DNA from: an uncultured Clostridia bacterium
Lineage (GTDB): Bacteria; Bacillota; Clostridia; Christensenellales; CAG-138
Assembly: GCA_934633985.1 (NCBI GenBank)
Contig: CAKTYU010000010.1
Coordinates: 1 to 64,000 of the forward strand
Length of the DNA: 64,000 nt
Reading direction: 5' to 3'
The notes under the pieces are model-generated. The model saw nothing but the letters and a program-made list of their open reading frames with translations. It had not been told where the DNA came from and made no database searches. Each line of letters begins with the position of its first letter. Position 1 is the first letter of the stretch. Positions 47,940 through 56,788 of the stretch are shown here, piece after piece. Both the position numbers and the translations under genes were made by a program.

Positions 47940-49250
47940 ATGAAAAGACGCTTGCTCTCACTTGCTCTATGCCTTGTAACGCTCCTTTCCCTAACGCCCT
48001 CTGTGGCCCACGCTGAGGTCCTGTCCGGCTTTACCAGCAAGGTGGATTACGATAATACCGATCCCAACAGGTACAGCATAGAGATAGACCTCGTAAATCA
48101 GGTCATAACCGTATACGACCAAGGCGGCGGCATAGCTCTGCAAAGCCTATGCACCACAGGCAGCGAGAAAACCCCCACCGGCAGCGGCAGGTTCCGGCTG
48201 GGCGACCTAAAGGAGCGCTTCGGTTACTTCGTGGCCTACGGCGAATACGCCCAATATTGGACTCAGGTAGTGCGCGGTGTATACATACATTCCGTAATGT
48301 ATAAATCCAAGAAGCTATCCTCCATGTCCAAGGCCGCCTACAACAACCTCGGCAAAAACGTCTCCCACGGCTGCGTCAGGGTGCTGCCCCACATCGCCCA
48401 GTGGATATACTACAACTGCCCCCCGGGAACGCTTTGCAGCATAGTAAAGAACAAGGCGGCGGACCCCTACCTCGTGAGCCGGCTGAAGAGCGCCATACCG
48501 GATTACGGCAGCTATCAGCAGCCCGCCGACTCCCACGCCACCCCCTCCGAGGTGCCGGCAACCGTAAGGCTCAACGATGTGCCCGTCCGCTCCGGCTTCT
48601 CCGCCAGCAGGGATAAGACCATCGCCAAGCTAAGCTACGGGGACCATGTGGAGCTTTTGCAGATAGGCGCAGAATGGTGCAAGGTACGCACCCCCGCGGG
48701 CAAGTTAGGCTATATCAAGACCGCGTACCTCGCCTGCGACCCCGACAACGTTCGTACTGCCCGGGCCTATGCCACCACGGGCAAGACCTATATCTACTCC
48801 GACGCAAGCCGCTCCTCCGAGACCCTTGCAGCTATACCCAAGGGCAGGGCGGTAAGCGTGACCCAGCAGGCCGGCAGCGGCTGGCTGTACGGCAGCTATA
48901 ACGGCGTATCCGGCTATATGCGTACAAAGTACGTAAAGCTCACCGATACGCTGCTCTACCCCAACCCGGACGGCAGCTATCCCGACGGGACCTCCGTCGC
49001 CGCCGCGCCTCAGGCGCAGCCCCAGGCAAACGCGGGCTCGGCAGCGGCCGCCGCCCCCTCCTCCGGCGCGCGCATAAAGAGCGGCATCATCGCGAACTTC
49101 CGCTCCGGCCCCGGCTCGGAGTACGGCGTCATAGCCGAGCTGGAATCCGGCACCCCCGTAAAGATACTCTCCGTATCCGGCAACTGGTACTTCTGCGAGG
49201 CAAACGGCCTCCAGGGCTACCTGCACCCGAGCTGCATAGCTGGCTTCTAA
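47940..49250 (+). CDS. L,D-transpeptidase with three SH3-type domains
   Basis: 436-residue exported cell-wall enzyme. A signal peptide (about 1-26, ending AHAE) precedes a YkuD catalytic domain with IHSVMYK and SHGCVR (142-147; nucleophile C145). Three bacterial SH3 repeats follow: about 200-262, 266-330 and 372-436, the last two separated by an Ala/Gln/Pro-rich linker. It would cross-link peptidoglycan or attach proteins, with the SH3 domains binding the wall. GGAGG lies 14 nt before the ATG. Probably co-transcribed with the DUF368 gene. Confidence 0.92.
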   Translation: MKRRLLSLALCLVTLLSLTPSVAHAEVLSGFTSKVDYDNTDPNRYSIEIDLVNQVITVYDQGGGIALQSLCTTGSEKTPTGSGRFRLGDLKERFGYFVAYGEYAQYWTQVVRGVYIHSVMYKSKKLSSMSKAAYNNLGKNVSHGCVRVLPHIAQWIYYNCPPGTLCSIVKNKAADPYLVSRLKSAIPDYGSYQQPADSHATPSEVPATVRLNDVPVRSGFSASRDKTIAKLSYGDHVELLQIGAEWCKVRTPAGKLGYIKTAYLACDPDNVRTARAYATTGKTYIYSDASRSSETLAAIPKGRAVSVTQQAGSGWLYGSYNGVSGYMRTKYVKLTDTLLYPNPDGSYPDGTSVAAAPQAQPQANAGSAAAAAPSSGARIKSGIIANFRSGPGSEYGVIAELESGTPVKILSVSGNWYFCEANGLQGYLHPSCIAGF

Positions 49251-49265
49251 AGCTTAACCCTTTTT

Positions 49266-49292
49266 CCCCGGCGTTTTTGCCGGGGCTTTTTT
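49266..49292 (+). terminator. Terminator after the L,D-transpeptidase
   Basis: Stem CCCCGGC (49266-49272) / GCCGGGG (49279-49285), loop GTTTTT, then T6. Confidence 0.88.
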
Positions 49293-49341
49293 ATTGTTTT
49301 TCGCGGCAGCCTTTTCCAGCACAGCGCTCTTAAACCAAAAG

Positions 49342-49361
49342 TTTTGTATTACTTTACAAAA
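49342..49361. promoter_or_regulatory. Inverted repeat upstream of the pot promoter
   Basis: TTTTGTA (49342-49348) / TACAAAA (49355-49361), 6-nt centre, ending 4 nt before the -35. The position would suit an activator or a second repressor site. Confidence 0.5.
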
Positions 49362-49365
49362 GCCA

Positions 49366-49394
49366 TTGACTTTTATGTCGAAAGGTGTTTTAAT
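49366..49394 (+). promoter_or_regulatory. Promoter of the regulator-pot operon
   Basis: TTGACT (49366-49371) and TTTAAT (49389-49394), spacer 17. Confidence 0.7.
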
Positions 49395-49405
49395 TGTATT
49401 CGGTT

Positions 49406-49422
49406 GTTTAGGATACCTAAAC
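49406..49422. promoter_or_regulatory. Probable operator of the XRE-cupin regulator
   Basis: GTTTAGGATACCTAAAC, a perfect 17-nt palindrome with an ATA centre, placed near the transcription start, 12 nt after the -10. Its position and the adjacent regulator gene make autorepression likely. Confidence 0.75.
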
Positions 49423-49465
49423 TTAAGGTTTATTTACGCCGCGCGTGAATAAGGAGGCGCATCAA

Positions 49466-50008
49466 ATGGTAAACATAGGCGAAAAAATCAAGCGGTACCG
49501 GCAAAAGCTCGGTCTGACGCAGGAGGAGCTGGCCTCCCGCACGGAGCTTTCCAAGGGCTTTATATCCCAGCTTGAACGGGATCTCACCTCGCCCTCCATA
49601 GCCACCCTTACCGACATACTCGAGGCGTTAGGCACCAACCTGTCGGAATTTTTCACCGAGGCCAAGCCCGAAAAGATAGTCTTTACCTCCGAGGACATGT
49701 TCGAAAAGGAGGACGCCGAGGCCGGCTATGTGGTGCAGTGGCTTGTGCCAAACGCCCAGAAGAACTGCCTTGAGCCCATTATGATAACCCTTGAGCCCGG
49801 CGGCTCCACCTACGAGGAAAACCCCCATGAGGGCGAGGAATTCGGCTTCGTCCTGCATGGAAGCGCCGTGCTCCACCTTGGCGAAGAAAAGTACCGGGTG
49901 CGCAAGGGCGACAGCTTCTGCTTCAAGCCCACCAGCGTACACTGGATACAAAATACCGGCAGGACCGGGGCGCAGCTTATATGGGTAGCCACCCCTCCTT
50001 CCTTCTAA
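49466..50008 (+). CDS. XRE-cupin transcriptional regulator (PuuR-like)
   Basis: 180 residues from the ATG at 49466, with AAGGAGG 8 nt upstream (a GTG seven codons earlier precedes that site). An N-terminal XRE helix-turn-helix (IGEKIKRYRQKLGLTQEELASRTELSKGFISQLERD) and a C-terminal cupin (EPGGSTYEENPHEGEEFGFVLHGSA). This layout is that of PuuR-type regulators which sense polyamines or amino acids. It lies 23 nt before potA in the same operon, so it probably adjusts polyamine import to supply. Confidence 0.9.
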   Translation: MVNIGEKIKRYRQKLGLTQEELASRTELSKGFISQLERDLTSPSIATLTDILEALGTNLSEFFTEAKPEKIVFTSEDMFEKEDAEAGYVVQWLVPNAQKNCLEPIMITLEPGGSTYEENPHEGEEFGFVLHGSAVLHLGEEKYRVRKGDSFCFKPTSVHWIQNTGRTGAQLIWVATPPSF

Positions 50009-50031
50009 ATTATCAATCGAGGTAACCGCAA

Positions 50032-51141
50032 ATGAGCAAGCATCTGATAGACCTGAAGAACATCACCAAGACCTATGACGACACCGACGTATTAAAGGAC
50101 ATAAACCTCTACATACGCGACGGCGAGTTCCTTACCCTGCTCGGCCCCTCCGGCTGCGGCAAGACCACCATGCTGCGCCTTATAGCGGGCTTTACCCTGC
50201 CCGATAACGGCCAGATACTTGTGGACGGCAGGGACATAAGCGGAGTCCCGCCCTACCGCCGCCAGGTGAACACGGTCTTTCAGAAGTACGCCCTTTTCCC
50301 TCACCTGAACGTCTTTGACAACATAGCCTTCGGCCTTAAGATACAAAAGCTGCCCAAGGACGAGATAGCGGCCCGGGTAAACGAGGTCATGGAGCTCGTG
50401 AACCTTGCGGGCTACGGCAGCAGGTACATCGACCAGCTTTCCGGCGGCCAGCAGCAGCGTGTGGCGATAGCGCGCGCGCTGGTGAACCGCCCCCGCGTGC
50501 TGCTCCTTGACGAGCCCCTGGGCGCGCTGGACCTCAAGCTCCGCAAGGGTATGCAGATAGAGCTCAAGCGCATGCAGCAGAAGCTGGGCATAACCTTTAT
50601 ATACGTCACCCACGATCAGGAGGAGGCCCTGACCATGAGCGACACGATAGTGGTAATGAACGAGGGCGTCATACAGCAGATAGGCACCCCCGCCGACATA
50701 TACAACGAGCCCAAGAACATATTCGTGGCAAAGTTCATAGGCGAGAGCAACATAATCCCCGGCGTCATGCTTAAGGATTACAGGGTGCGCTTCCACAATA
50801 TCGACTTTGAATGCGTTGACGCGGGCTTTGGCTGCAATACCCCGGTGGACGTGGTGGTCCGCCCGGAGGATATAGACATAATGCCCCTCGGCAAGACCGC
50901 TCTCAAGGGCATTATAAAGAGCGTGCTTTTCATGGGCGTACACTATGAGTTCCGGGTGGATACCGGCGATTTCGTATGGACGGTACACTCCACCGACTAC
51001 GTTGCGCCGGATACCGAAATAAGCCTCGAGATAGTCCCCGACGCCATACACATAATGCATAAGAGCCTCAAGCCCGACGAGCAGGAGCTGCTTACCGAGG
51101 ACGAGATAGCAGACGCCGCGGTGGCCGCGGAGGAGGAATAG
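50032..51141 (+). CDS. potA: Spermidine/putrescine ABC importer ATPase
   Basis: 369-residue ATPase: Walker [10 protein letters not shown], signature LSGGQQQR, Walker [13 protein letters not shown]-loop VTHDQ, and a C-terminal TOBE domain (about 270-350) as in PotA. Second in the operon after the regulator. An acidic tail ([14 protein letters not shown]) ends the protein. Confidence 0.95.
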   Translation: MSKHLIDLKNITKTYDDTDVLKDINLYIRDGEFLTLLGPSGCGKTTMLRLIAGFTLPDNGQILVDGRDISGVPPYRRQVNTVFQKYALFPHLNVFDNIAFGLKIQKLPKDEIAARVNEVMELVNLAGYGSRYIDQLSGGQQQRVAIARALVNRPRVLLLDEPLGALDLKLRKGMQIELKRMQQKLGITFIYVTHDQEEALTMSDTIVVMNEGVIQQIGTPADIYNEPKNIFVAKFIGESNIIPGVMLKDYRVRFHNIDFECVDAGFGCNTPVDVVVRPEDIDIMPLGKTALKGIIKSVLFMGVHYEFRVDTGDFVWTVHSTDYVAPDTEISLEIVPDAIHIMHKSLKPDEQELLTEDEIADAAVAAEEE

Positions 51142-51145
51142 CGCC

Positions 51146-51979
51146 ATGAAGCTCAAGCGTCAGGTATTTTCCTATCCGTACATAGTATGGATGCTCATAT
51201 TCATACTCGCGCCCATGCTGCTCATCGTGCTGTTCGCCTTCCGCTCCGCCGATGGGCTCACCCTCGGCAACATCACCTCCGTCCTTTCAAACGGCATATA
51301 CATGGAGGTGCTGGGCCGCTCGATATGGATAGCGCTAAAGGCCACGGCTATATGCCTCATACTGGGCTATCCCATAGCCTATATACTTTCCACCATGAAC
51401 AAGCGCCATGCGGCTATACTCTACGTGCTTTTCATAGTGCCAATGTGGATGAACTTCCTGCTCAGGACATACGCCTGGCAGGTGCTACTCGACAACAACG
51501 GCGTTTTAAACACGCTTCTCAAGCTGCTCGGCCTGCCCGCACAGCAGATACTCTACACGGAGGGTGCGGTAATGCTCGGCACCGTATACAACTTCCTCCC
51601 CTTTATGGTGCTGCCCATATACTCCGTGCTGGTAAAGCTGGACCGCTCTTTAGTTGAGGCGGCGGCTGACCTCGGCGCCAACCCCATAACCTGCTTTGTC
51701 AAGGTGGTGCTTCCCCAGTCGGTACCCGGGATAATATCCGGCATAACCATGGTATTCATTCCCGCCATAACCACCTTCGCAATATCCCGCCTGCTGGGCG
51801 GCGGCAAGTTCCTGCTCTACGGCGATCTCATAGAGAACCAGTTCATAACGCTGGGCCAGTCCGCCTGGCCCGTGGGCAGCGCGCTCAGCTTTATACTGCT
51901 TATTCTGGTGCTGCTCTCCATGGCGGTAATGCGCCGTGCGGAGCGGGATTCCGGCGATGAAGGAGGTATGCTCTGGTGA
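51146..51979 (+). CDS. potB: Spermidine/putrescine ABC importer permease PotB
   Basis: 277 residues, six helices, EAA-type loop DRSLVEAAADLGANPITCFVKVVLPQS. GAGGAGGAA lies upstream in the end of potA, and the stop overlaps the potC start. Confidence 0.93.
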   Translation: MKLKRQVFSYPYIVWMLIFILAPMLLIVLFAFRSADGLTLGNITSVLSNGIYMEVLGRSIWIALKATAICLILGYPIAYILSTMNKRHAAILYVLFIVPMWMNFLLRTYAWQVLLDNNGVLNTLLKLLGLPAQQILYTEGAVMLGTVYNFLPFMVLPIYSVLVKLDRSLVEAAADLGANPITCFVKVVLPQSVPGIISGITMVFIPAITTFAISRLLGGGKFLLYGDLIENQFITLGQSAWPVGSALSFILLILVLLSMAVMRRAERDSGDEGGMLW

Positions 51980-52791
51980 AAAGGCTAAAAAACTTTTTTC
52001 GCGGCACCTACCTTGGGCTGATGCTCATATTCCTGTACGCCCCCATACTTGTGCTGATGGTGTTTTCCTTTAACGGCAGCAAGTCCATGGCGCGCTGGTC
52101 CGGCTTCTCCTTCAAGTGGTACGAGGCGCTGATGCACGACTCCACCATAATGAACGCACTGATCGTCACCCTCTCCGTCGCCGTGATATCCGCCCTCGTT
52201 GCCACCTTCATAGGCACCTTCGCCGCCATAGGCATACATTCCATGAAGAAGCGCCCGCGCTCCGCCGTGGAGAATATATCGCGCCTTCCCATGGTCAACC
52301 CCGACCTTGTAACGGGCATAAGCTTTATGATGCTCTTTGCGGCGCTGGGCATAAAGGGCAGCTATACGAGGATGCTCATAGCCCATATCACCTTCAATAT
52401 CCCATACGTGATATTCTCCGTGATGCCCAAGCTGCGCCAAAGCTCCAACCTGCTTTATGAGGCCGCGATGGATCTCGGCTGCACCCCCATGATGGCAATA
52501 CGGAAGGTGGTCATACCCGACATAATGCCCGGCATAATATCCGGCTTCGTGCTGGCCTTCACCCTTAGCCTTGACGACTTCGTGGTGAGCTGGTTCGCAA
52601 CGGACGGCATACAGAACCTTTCCATCTATATCTACGGCATTGCCCGCCGCGGCATAAGCCCCAAGATAAACGCCCTCTGTACCATAATGTTCGTGGTGGT
52701 CGTCGCCCTTTTGGTATTCATAAACCTCAAGAGCATAAACGAGGAGCGCGCCGCGGAAACACAGCGCAAAAAGCTCAGGATCACCCGGTAA
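51976..52791 (+). CDS. potC: Spermidine/putrescine ABC importer permease PotC
   Basis: 271 residues with a GTG start; AGGAGGT (51961-51967) lies 8 nt upstream and the GTGA overlap with potB implies coupled translation. Six helices and the loop YEAAMDLGCTPMMAIRKVVIPDIMPG. Confidence 0.93.
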   Translation: MKRLKNFFRGTYLGLMLIFLYAPILVLMVFSFNGSKSMARWSGFSFKWYEALMHDSTIMNALIVTLSVAVISALVATFIGTFAAIGIHSMKKRPRSAVENISRLPMVNPDLVTGISFMMLFAALGIKGSYTRMLIAHITFNIPYVIFSVMPKLRQSSNLLYEAAMDLGCTPMMAIRKVVIPDIMPGIISGFVLAFTLSLDDFVVSWFATDGIQNLSIYIYGIARRGISPKINALCTIMFVVVVALLVFINLKSINEERAAETQRKKLRITR

Positions 52792-52847
52792 TTACGGCAA
52801 TAAATTTTTTAAAATATTTTAAATATGCAAAGGAGATAGTACACTAA

Positions 52848-53894
52848 ATGAAAAAAATAGCCTTTCTGCTGATCATCGTCATGGCGATAAGCCTCCTCGC
52901 CGGCTGCGCGGGCAGCGCGGATACCGTAACGCTGAACGTCCTCAACTGGGGCGATTATATCGACGAAGAGCTCATCTCCCGCTTTGAGAGTGAAACCGGC
53001 ATAAAGATCAACTATACCACCCTCGCCAACAACGAGGAAATGCTCGTAAAGCTCCAGCAGGAGGACTGCATTTACGACCTTTGCTTCCCCTCCGACTATA
53101 TAATCGAAAAGCTCATCGGTATGGACCTGCTCCACGAGATAAACAAGGACAACATACCCAACCTGAAGAACATCGACCCCCGCTTCATGGATCTCGACTT
53201 CGATCCCGAAAACAAGTACAGCATTCCGTACATGTGGGGCACGGTGGGCATACTCTACAACACCACCATGGTAGACGATCCCGTAAATAGCTGGGATATA
53301 CTCTGGAACGAGAAATACTCCGGCCAGATACTGATGTACAACAGCATACGCGATACCATAGGCGTCACGCTGATGAAGCTGGGTTACTCCATAAACACCC
53401 GAAATGAGGCCGACATCGCGGCTGCCGAGGAGGCGCTCATCGAACAGAAGCCGCTGGTTCAGGCATACCTTGGCGATGAGATCAAGGACCGCATGATAGG
53501 CGGCGGCGCTGCGCTGGCAGTGGTTTACAGCGGGGACGCTATGTGGTGCATGGACGCCGAGGACGGCAATCCCGACCTTGCATACGCCTGCCCCGACAGC
53601 GGCACTAACCTCTGGTTCGACAACATCATAATCCCCAAGTCCAGCAAGCACACCGCTGAGGCCGAGAGGTTCATCGACTTCCTCTGCGAGCCCGAGGTAG
53701 CCGCGCAGAACGCCGAATATATCGGCTACTCCACCCCCAACAGCGCCGCCCTTGAGCTCATGGGCCCCGGCTACATCGACAACCCCACCTACAATCCCGA
53801 CCCCGCCTATCTGGAAAAGTGCGATATATTCCACGATCTGGGCGACTTCATAAACGTCTACAACGACGCATGGATGAGGATAATCTCCAAGTAA
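52848..53894 (+). CDS. potD: Spermidine/putrescine ABC importer binding lipoprotein
   Basis: 348 residues; the signal peptide ends in LLAGC (Cys20 lipidated), then the PotD/F-type fold with LNVLNWGDYIDEELISRFE and the SIPYMWGTVGILYN region. AAAGGAG precedes the ATG. It ends the operon, before a strong terminator. Whether spermidine, putrescine or both are bound cannot be told. Confidence 0.93.
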   Translation: MKKIAFLLIIVMAISLLAGCAGSADTVTLNVLNWGDYIDEELISRFESETGIKINYTTLANNEEMLVKLQQEDCIYDLCFPSDYIIEKLIGMDLLHEINKDNIPNLKNIDPRFMDLDFDPENKYSIPYMWGTVGILYNTTMVDDPVNSWDILWNEKYSGQILMYNSIRDTIGVTLMKLGYSINTRNEADIAAAEEALIEQKPLVQAYLGDEIKDRMIGGGAALAVVYSGDAMWCMDAEDGNPDLAYACPDSGTNLWFDNIIIPKSSKHTAEAERFIDFLCEPEVAAQNAEYIGYSTPNSAALELMGPGYIDNPTYNPDPAYLEKCDIFHDLGDFINVYNDAWMRIISK

Positions 53895-53906
53895 GCGCAA
53901 ACGTTA

Positions 53907-53943
53907 AAGCCACCCTCCGTATTTGTCCGGAGGGTGGCTTTTT
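53907..53943. terminator. Terminator between potD and the PAP2 gene
   Basis: 13-bp stem AAGCCACCCTCCG / CGGAGGGTGGCTT (arms 53907-53919 and 53928-53940), T run after. It serves potD; it could also help end the converging PAP2 transcript, though the A-run on that side is short. Confidence 0.85.
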
Positions 53944-53958
53944 AGCTTGCCCTTATCT

Positions 53959-54618
53959 TTACCTGACGGCCGCCGCCCGGTAAAATTCCATCAGAGACGC
54001 GGACAGCAGTATTCCGCCCGCTATGTCGGTCATCCAATGCACGCCGGATACCAGACGGCCCGCTACCGTAACAGCCATCACCGCTGAGCAGAGCAGCACC
54101 GCTATGCCGCGCAGCGCATCGGATTTTATGCGCCTTTTGAACTGCCATGCAGCGGAGGACATTATGCAGCAGGTCAGCACGGTATGGGAGGAGGGGAAGG
54201 AGGGCTCGAGGCCCGCGCCCATGTCTACGGGACGATAGTTTACAATCACCTTTTCAAACAGCACATACGCTATCCCCATGGCTATATAAAGCCCTGCAAG
54301 GGCGTATAGGTCCCTATCCACCCTGCTAAGGCTCCTGCGCTTTATTAGCTGCCAAAGGCCAAACAGCCCAAAGCCGCACGCCACGGCTATGGCTGCCACG
54401 CCCAGCGCCTCGGTCACGTCGTACCATAGCATGTGTGCGCCGCCCAACAGCCCGCGAAACGCCCCGTTGAGCGTTGCAAGGCCCACCCTCGACCCATGCG
54501 GGCCTATGGGCTGCACATCTACCGTCTTAAGCACCGCTATCAGCAGCAAGAACAGCGCCATAAACGCCGCGCCCCTTATCAGCCCCGCCTTTTTGATCTT
54601 CCTGCTTCTATTGCTCAT
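53959..54618 (-). CDS. PAP2-family membrane phosphatase
   Basis: 219 residues from the ATG at 54618 (GGGAGG 8 nt upstream; the ATG two codons before is too near). About six helices, with the three PAP2 motifs: EKVIVNYRP, PSFPSSHT and GRLVSGVHWMTDI. Family members dephosphorylate undecaprenyl pyrophosphate, phosphatidate or phosphatidylglycerol phosphate outside the membrane. A lipid-carrier role would match the DUF368 and L,D-transpeptidase genes nearby, but the genes are not in one operon. Confidence 0.88.
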   Translation of the reverse strand: MSNRSRKIKKAGLIRGAAFMALFLLLIAVLKTVDVQPIGPHGSRVGLATLNGAFRGLLGGAHMLWYDVTEALGVAAIAVACGFGLFGLWQLIKRRSLSRVDRDLYALAGLYIAMGIAYVLFEKVIVNYRPVDMGAGLEPSFPSSHTVLTCCIMSSAAWQFKRRIKSDALRGIAVLLCSAVMAVTVAGRLVSGVHWMTDIAGGILLSASLMEFYRAAAVR

Positions 54619-54686
54619 ATCCATGGCCTCCCGTGGTCTTTTTGTCCCTAAATATCCGCTTTATCATGCTATGCCCGCTCAGGCCC

Positions 54687-55388
54687 TTATATATCCTCCG
54701 CCGCCTCCAGCCGCGCGGCTATGCCGTCGAGCTCCAGCTCCCTGTATCTGCTTATCTCGCTGTAATTGCGCCACGGGGTCATGTCCGGCCTTATGGCGCT
54801 CATGCTCGCCAGCTCGATACAGCTAAGGCCGCCCTGTCCCTCTATGTTGCACAGCACGCAGCAGCCCCGCTTTAGCCACAGCAGGGCATACGGGCTTATA
54901 CGCAGCCGCCGCGTCAGCCCCTCCATGTGGTCCTTGTCATAATATGTGACCTGCCGCCGCTGCTCGATCGCCGCGCTTAGCCGGCCTATATTCTCTATCA
55001 TCTGATCGTCCGGGCATTTCATGGCGCCGTCCTCCGGCAGAGTCAGCGCGACCAGCCGCCTTCCCACTATGCCCTTTAGCTTTTCCAGCAGGGCCGCCGT
55101 CCGCCTTTCCGATAAAAAATACGCCGAGCGCAGAGCCCAGACGAGGCACTTAAGCTCGTCCCGCGAAAGCTCGCCTCCGGCAAGGTAATACCCGGTGCCT
55201 GTGTGCTTTATGTCCGCGCCATACTGTATGAGCGCGTCTATGTCCCGGTAGATGCCCTTGCGCTCCGCCGTAATGCCCCGCCTTTGCAGCTCCTCCAGCA
55301 GCTCCGGCACTGTCATCCTGTGCCGCTCATCCGTCATTTCCCGGAAAATATCCAACAAGTAAAGTGGCTTCAGCTTTGTGTTCGCCAT
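54687..55388 (-). CDS. WYL-domain transcriptional regulator
   Basis: 233 residues: an N-terminal winged HTH of the HTH_11/DeoR type (YLLDIFREMTDERHRMTVPELLEELQRRGITAERKGIYRDIDAL) and a C-terminal WYL domain in which the usual W-Y-L reads LLWLKRGCCVLCN. It begins 10 nt after the small membrane protein gene. WYL proteins sense nucleic acid or nucleotide ligands in several systems; here no DNA-defence genes are adjacent. Confidence 0.85.
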   Translation of the reverse strand: MANTKLKPLYLLDIFREMTDERHRMTVPELLEELQRRGITAERKGIYRDIDALIQYGADIKHTGTGYYLAGGELSRDELKCLVWALRSAYFLSERRTAALLEKLKGIVGRRLVALTLPEDGAMKCPDDQMIENIGRLSAAIEQRRQVTYYDKDHMEGLTRRLRISPYALLWLKRGCCVLCNIEGQGGLSCIELASMSAIRPDMTPWRNYSEISRYRELELDGIAARLEAAEDI

Positions 55389-55398
55389 ACCGCACCCC

Positions 55399-55680
55399 TT
55401 ATACCAGCCGCGAAAGCATACTTATTATCATCTCGCATACCGCCAGTATGCATACGCATATATCCGCCACCATGACGGTAAAGGCCTTGCCGCGCTTCTT
55501 CTTCGCCCGCTCCCGCGCCTTTATGTCGAAATACCACACGAGGGCAATAAGCGTCCCCGTTGCACCCGCAAGGAACGCCGTGAACCACGGCAGCGCCGCC
55601 GCAACGCCCGTATGCAGCAATGCGCCGTCCAGCAGCAGAAACAGCCCCATCCCGCCGAAAGCATAAGCAATAATACCCAT
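55399..55680 (-). CDS. Small membrane protein of unknown function
   Basis: 93 residues with three predicted transmembrane helices (about 3-24, 26-49, 70-90) and a basic cytosolic loop (KARERAKKKRGK). I do not recognise a family. It has a good promoter and GGGAGGG before the ATG, and is the first gene of a two-gene operon with the WYL regulator. Confidence 0.6.
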   Translation of the reverse strand: MGIIAYAFGGMGLFLLLDGALLHTGVAAALPWFTAFLAGATGTLIALVWYFDIKARERAKKKRGKAFTVMVADICVCILAVCEMIISMLSRLV

Positions 55681-55703
55681 TTTTCCCTCCCTGCGCCAAG
55701 AGT

Positions 55704-55733
55704 ATTATACCATAAAGGGAGAGCAGATGGCAA
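55704..55733 (-). promoter_or_regulatory. Promoter of the small membrane protein-WYL operon
   Basis: On the minus strand TTGCCA (55728-55733) and TATAAT (55704-55709), spacer 18, with an extended -10 TGG directly before it. Confidence 0.7.
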
Positions 55734-55740
55734 AATAGCA

Positions 55741-55762
55741 AAAAGCCCCTTGCGGGGCTTTT
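55741..55762. terminator. Terminator after the GGGtGRT gene
   Basis: 9-bp stem AAAAGCCCC / GGGGCTTTT (55741-55749 / 55754-55762), loop TTGC, A- and T-runs on both sides. Confidence 0.85.
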
Positions 55763-55776
55763 ATTTTGATATCCGG

Positions 55777-56775
55777 TTATTTCATCGCCTCGGCTACCGC
55801 AACGGATACCGCCACGGTTGCGCCCACCATGGGGTTGTTGCCCATGCCGATGAGGCCCATCATTTCAACGTGGGCGGGCACGGAGGAACTGCCTGCAAAC
55901 TGGGCGTCGGAATGCATACGGCCCATGGTGTCGGTCATGCCATAGGAGGAGGGGCCGGCAGCCATGTTGTCGGGGTGCAGGGTACGGCCGGTGCCGCCGC
56001 CGGAGGCGACGGAGAAGTACTTCTTGCCGTTCTCGACGCACCACTTCTTGTAGGTTCCTGCGACGGGGTGCTGGAAGCGGGTGGGGTTGGTGGAGTTGCC
56101 GGTTATGGAAACGTCCACGTTCTCGTGGCGCATTATGGCCACGCCCTCGTTTACATCGTCGGCGCCGTAGCAGCGAACGTTTGCGCGCTCGCCCTTGCTG
56201 TAAGCGGTGGTCTTGGTGATGGTGAGCTCGCCGGTGTACTGATCGTACTCGGTCTCGCAGTGGGTGAAGCCGTTGATGCGGGAGATTATCTGGGCGGCGT
56301 CCTTGCCCAGGCCGTTCAGGATGACCTGCAAGGGCTCCTTGCGGACCTTGTTTGCGGTGCGGGCTATGCCGATAGCGCCCTCCGCCGCGGCAAAGCTCTC
56401 ATGGCCTGCCAGGAACGCGAAGCACTTGGTGCCCTCGCTGAGCAGCATTGCGCCGAGATTGCCGTGGCCTATGCCTACCTTGCGCTGATCCGCTACCGAG
56501 CCGGGTATGCAGAAGGTCTGGAGGCCCTCGCCTATGCACTCGGAGGCTTCGGCGGCGGTCTTTACGTTTTTCTTCACGGCTATGGCTGCGCCGAGGGTGT
56601 ATGCCCATACCGCGTTTTCAAAGGCGATGGGCTGTATGCCCAGCACTATGCCGCGCACGTCTATTCCCTTGGACTTGAGCAGCTCGTCCGCCTCCTCCAG
56701 CGATTTGAGGCCATACTGCGCCAGCACGGGGTTTATCTGATCTATCCTTCTTTCGTAACCTTCAAAAGTTGCCAT
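55777..56775 (-). CDS. GGGtGRT protein
   Basis: 332-residue protein of the family named after its motif, here SVASGGGTGRTLHPDN near residue 268. The family is conserved in anaerobic Clostridia and some archaea, and is regularly found beside a NifU-like protein as here; its function is unknown. Other visible parts: GIGHGNLGAMLLSEG and GNSTNPTRFQHPVAGTYKKW. It has no signal peptide or clear membrane helices, though the C-terminal 25 residues are glycine-rich and hydrophobic. AAGGAGGG precedes the ATG. It follows the NifU-like gene by 13 nt. Confidence 0.9.
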   Translation of the reverse strand: MATFEGYERRIDQINPVLAQYGLKSLEEADELLKSKGIDVRGIVLGIQPIAFENAVWAYTLGAAIAVKKNVKTAAEASECIGEGLQTFCIPGSVADQRKVGIGHGNLGAMLLSEGTKCFAFLAGHESFAAAEGAIGIARTANKVRKEPLQVILNGLGKDAAQIISRINGFTHCETEYDQYTGELTITKTTAYSKGERANVRCYGADDVNEGVAIMRHENVDVSITGNSTNPTRFQHPVAGTYKKWCVENGKKYFSVASGGGTGRTLHPDNMAAGPSSYGMTDTMGRMHSDAQFAGSSSVPAHVEMMGLIGMGNNPMVGATVAVSVAVAEAMK

Positions 56776-56788
56776 TATCGCGCCCTCC

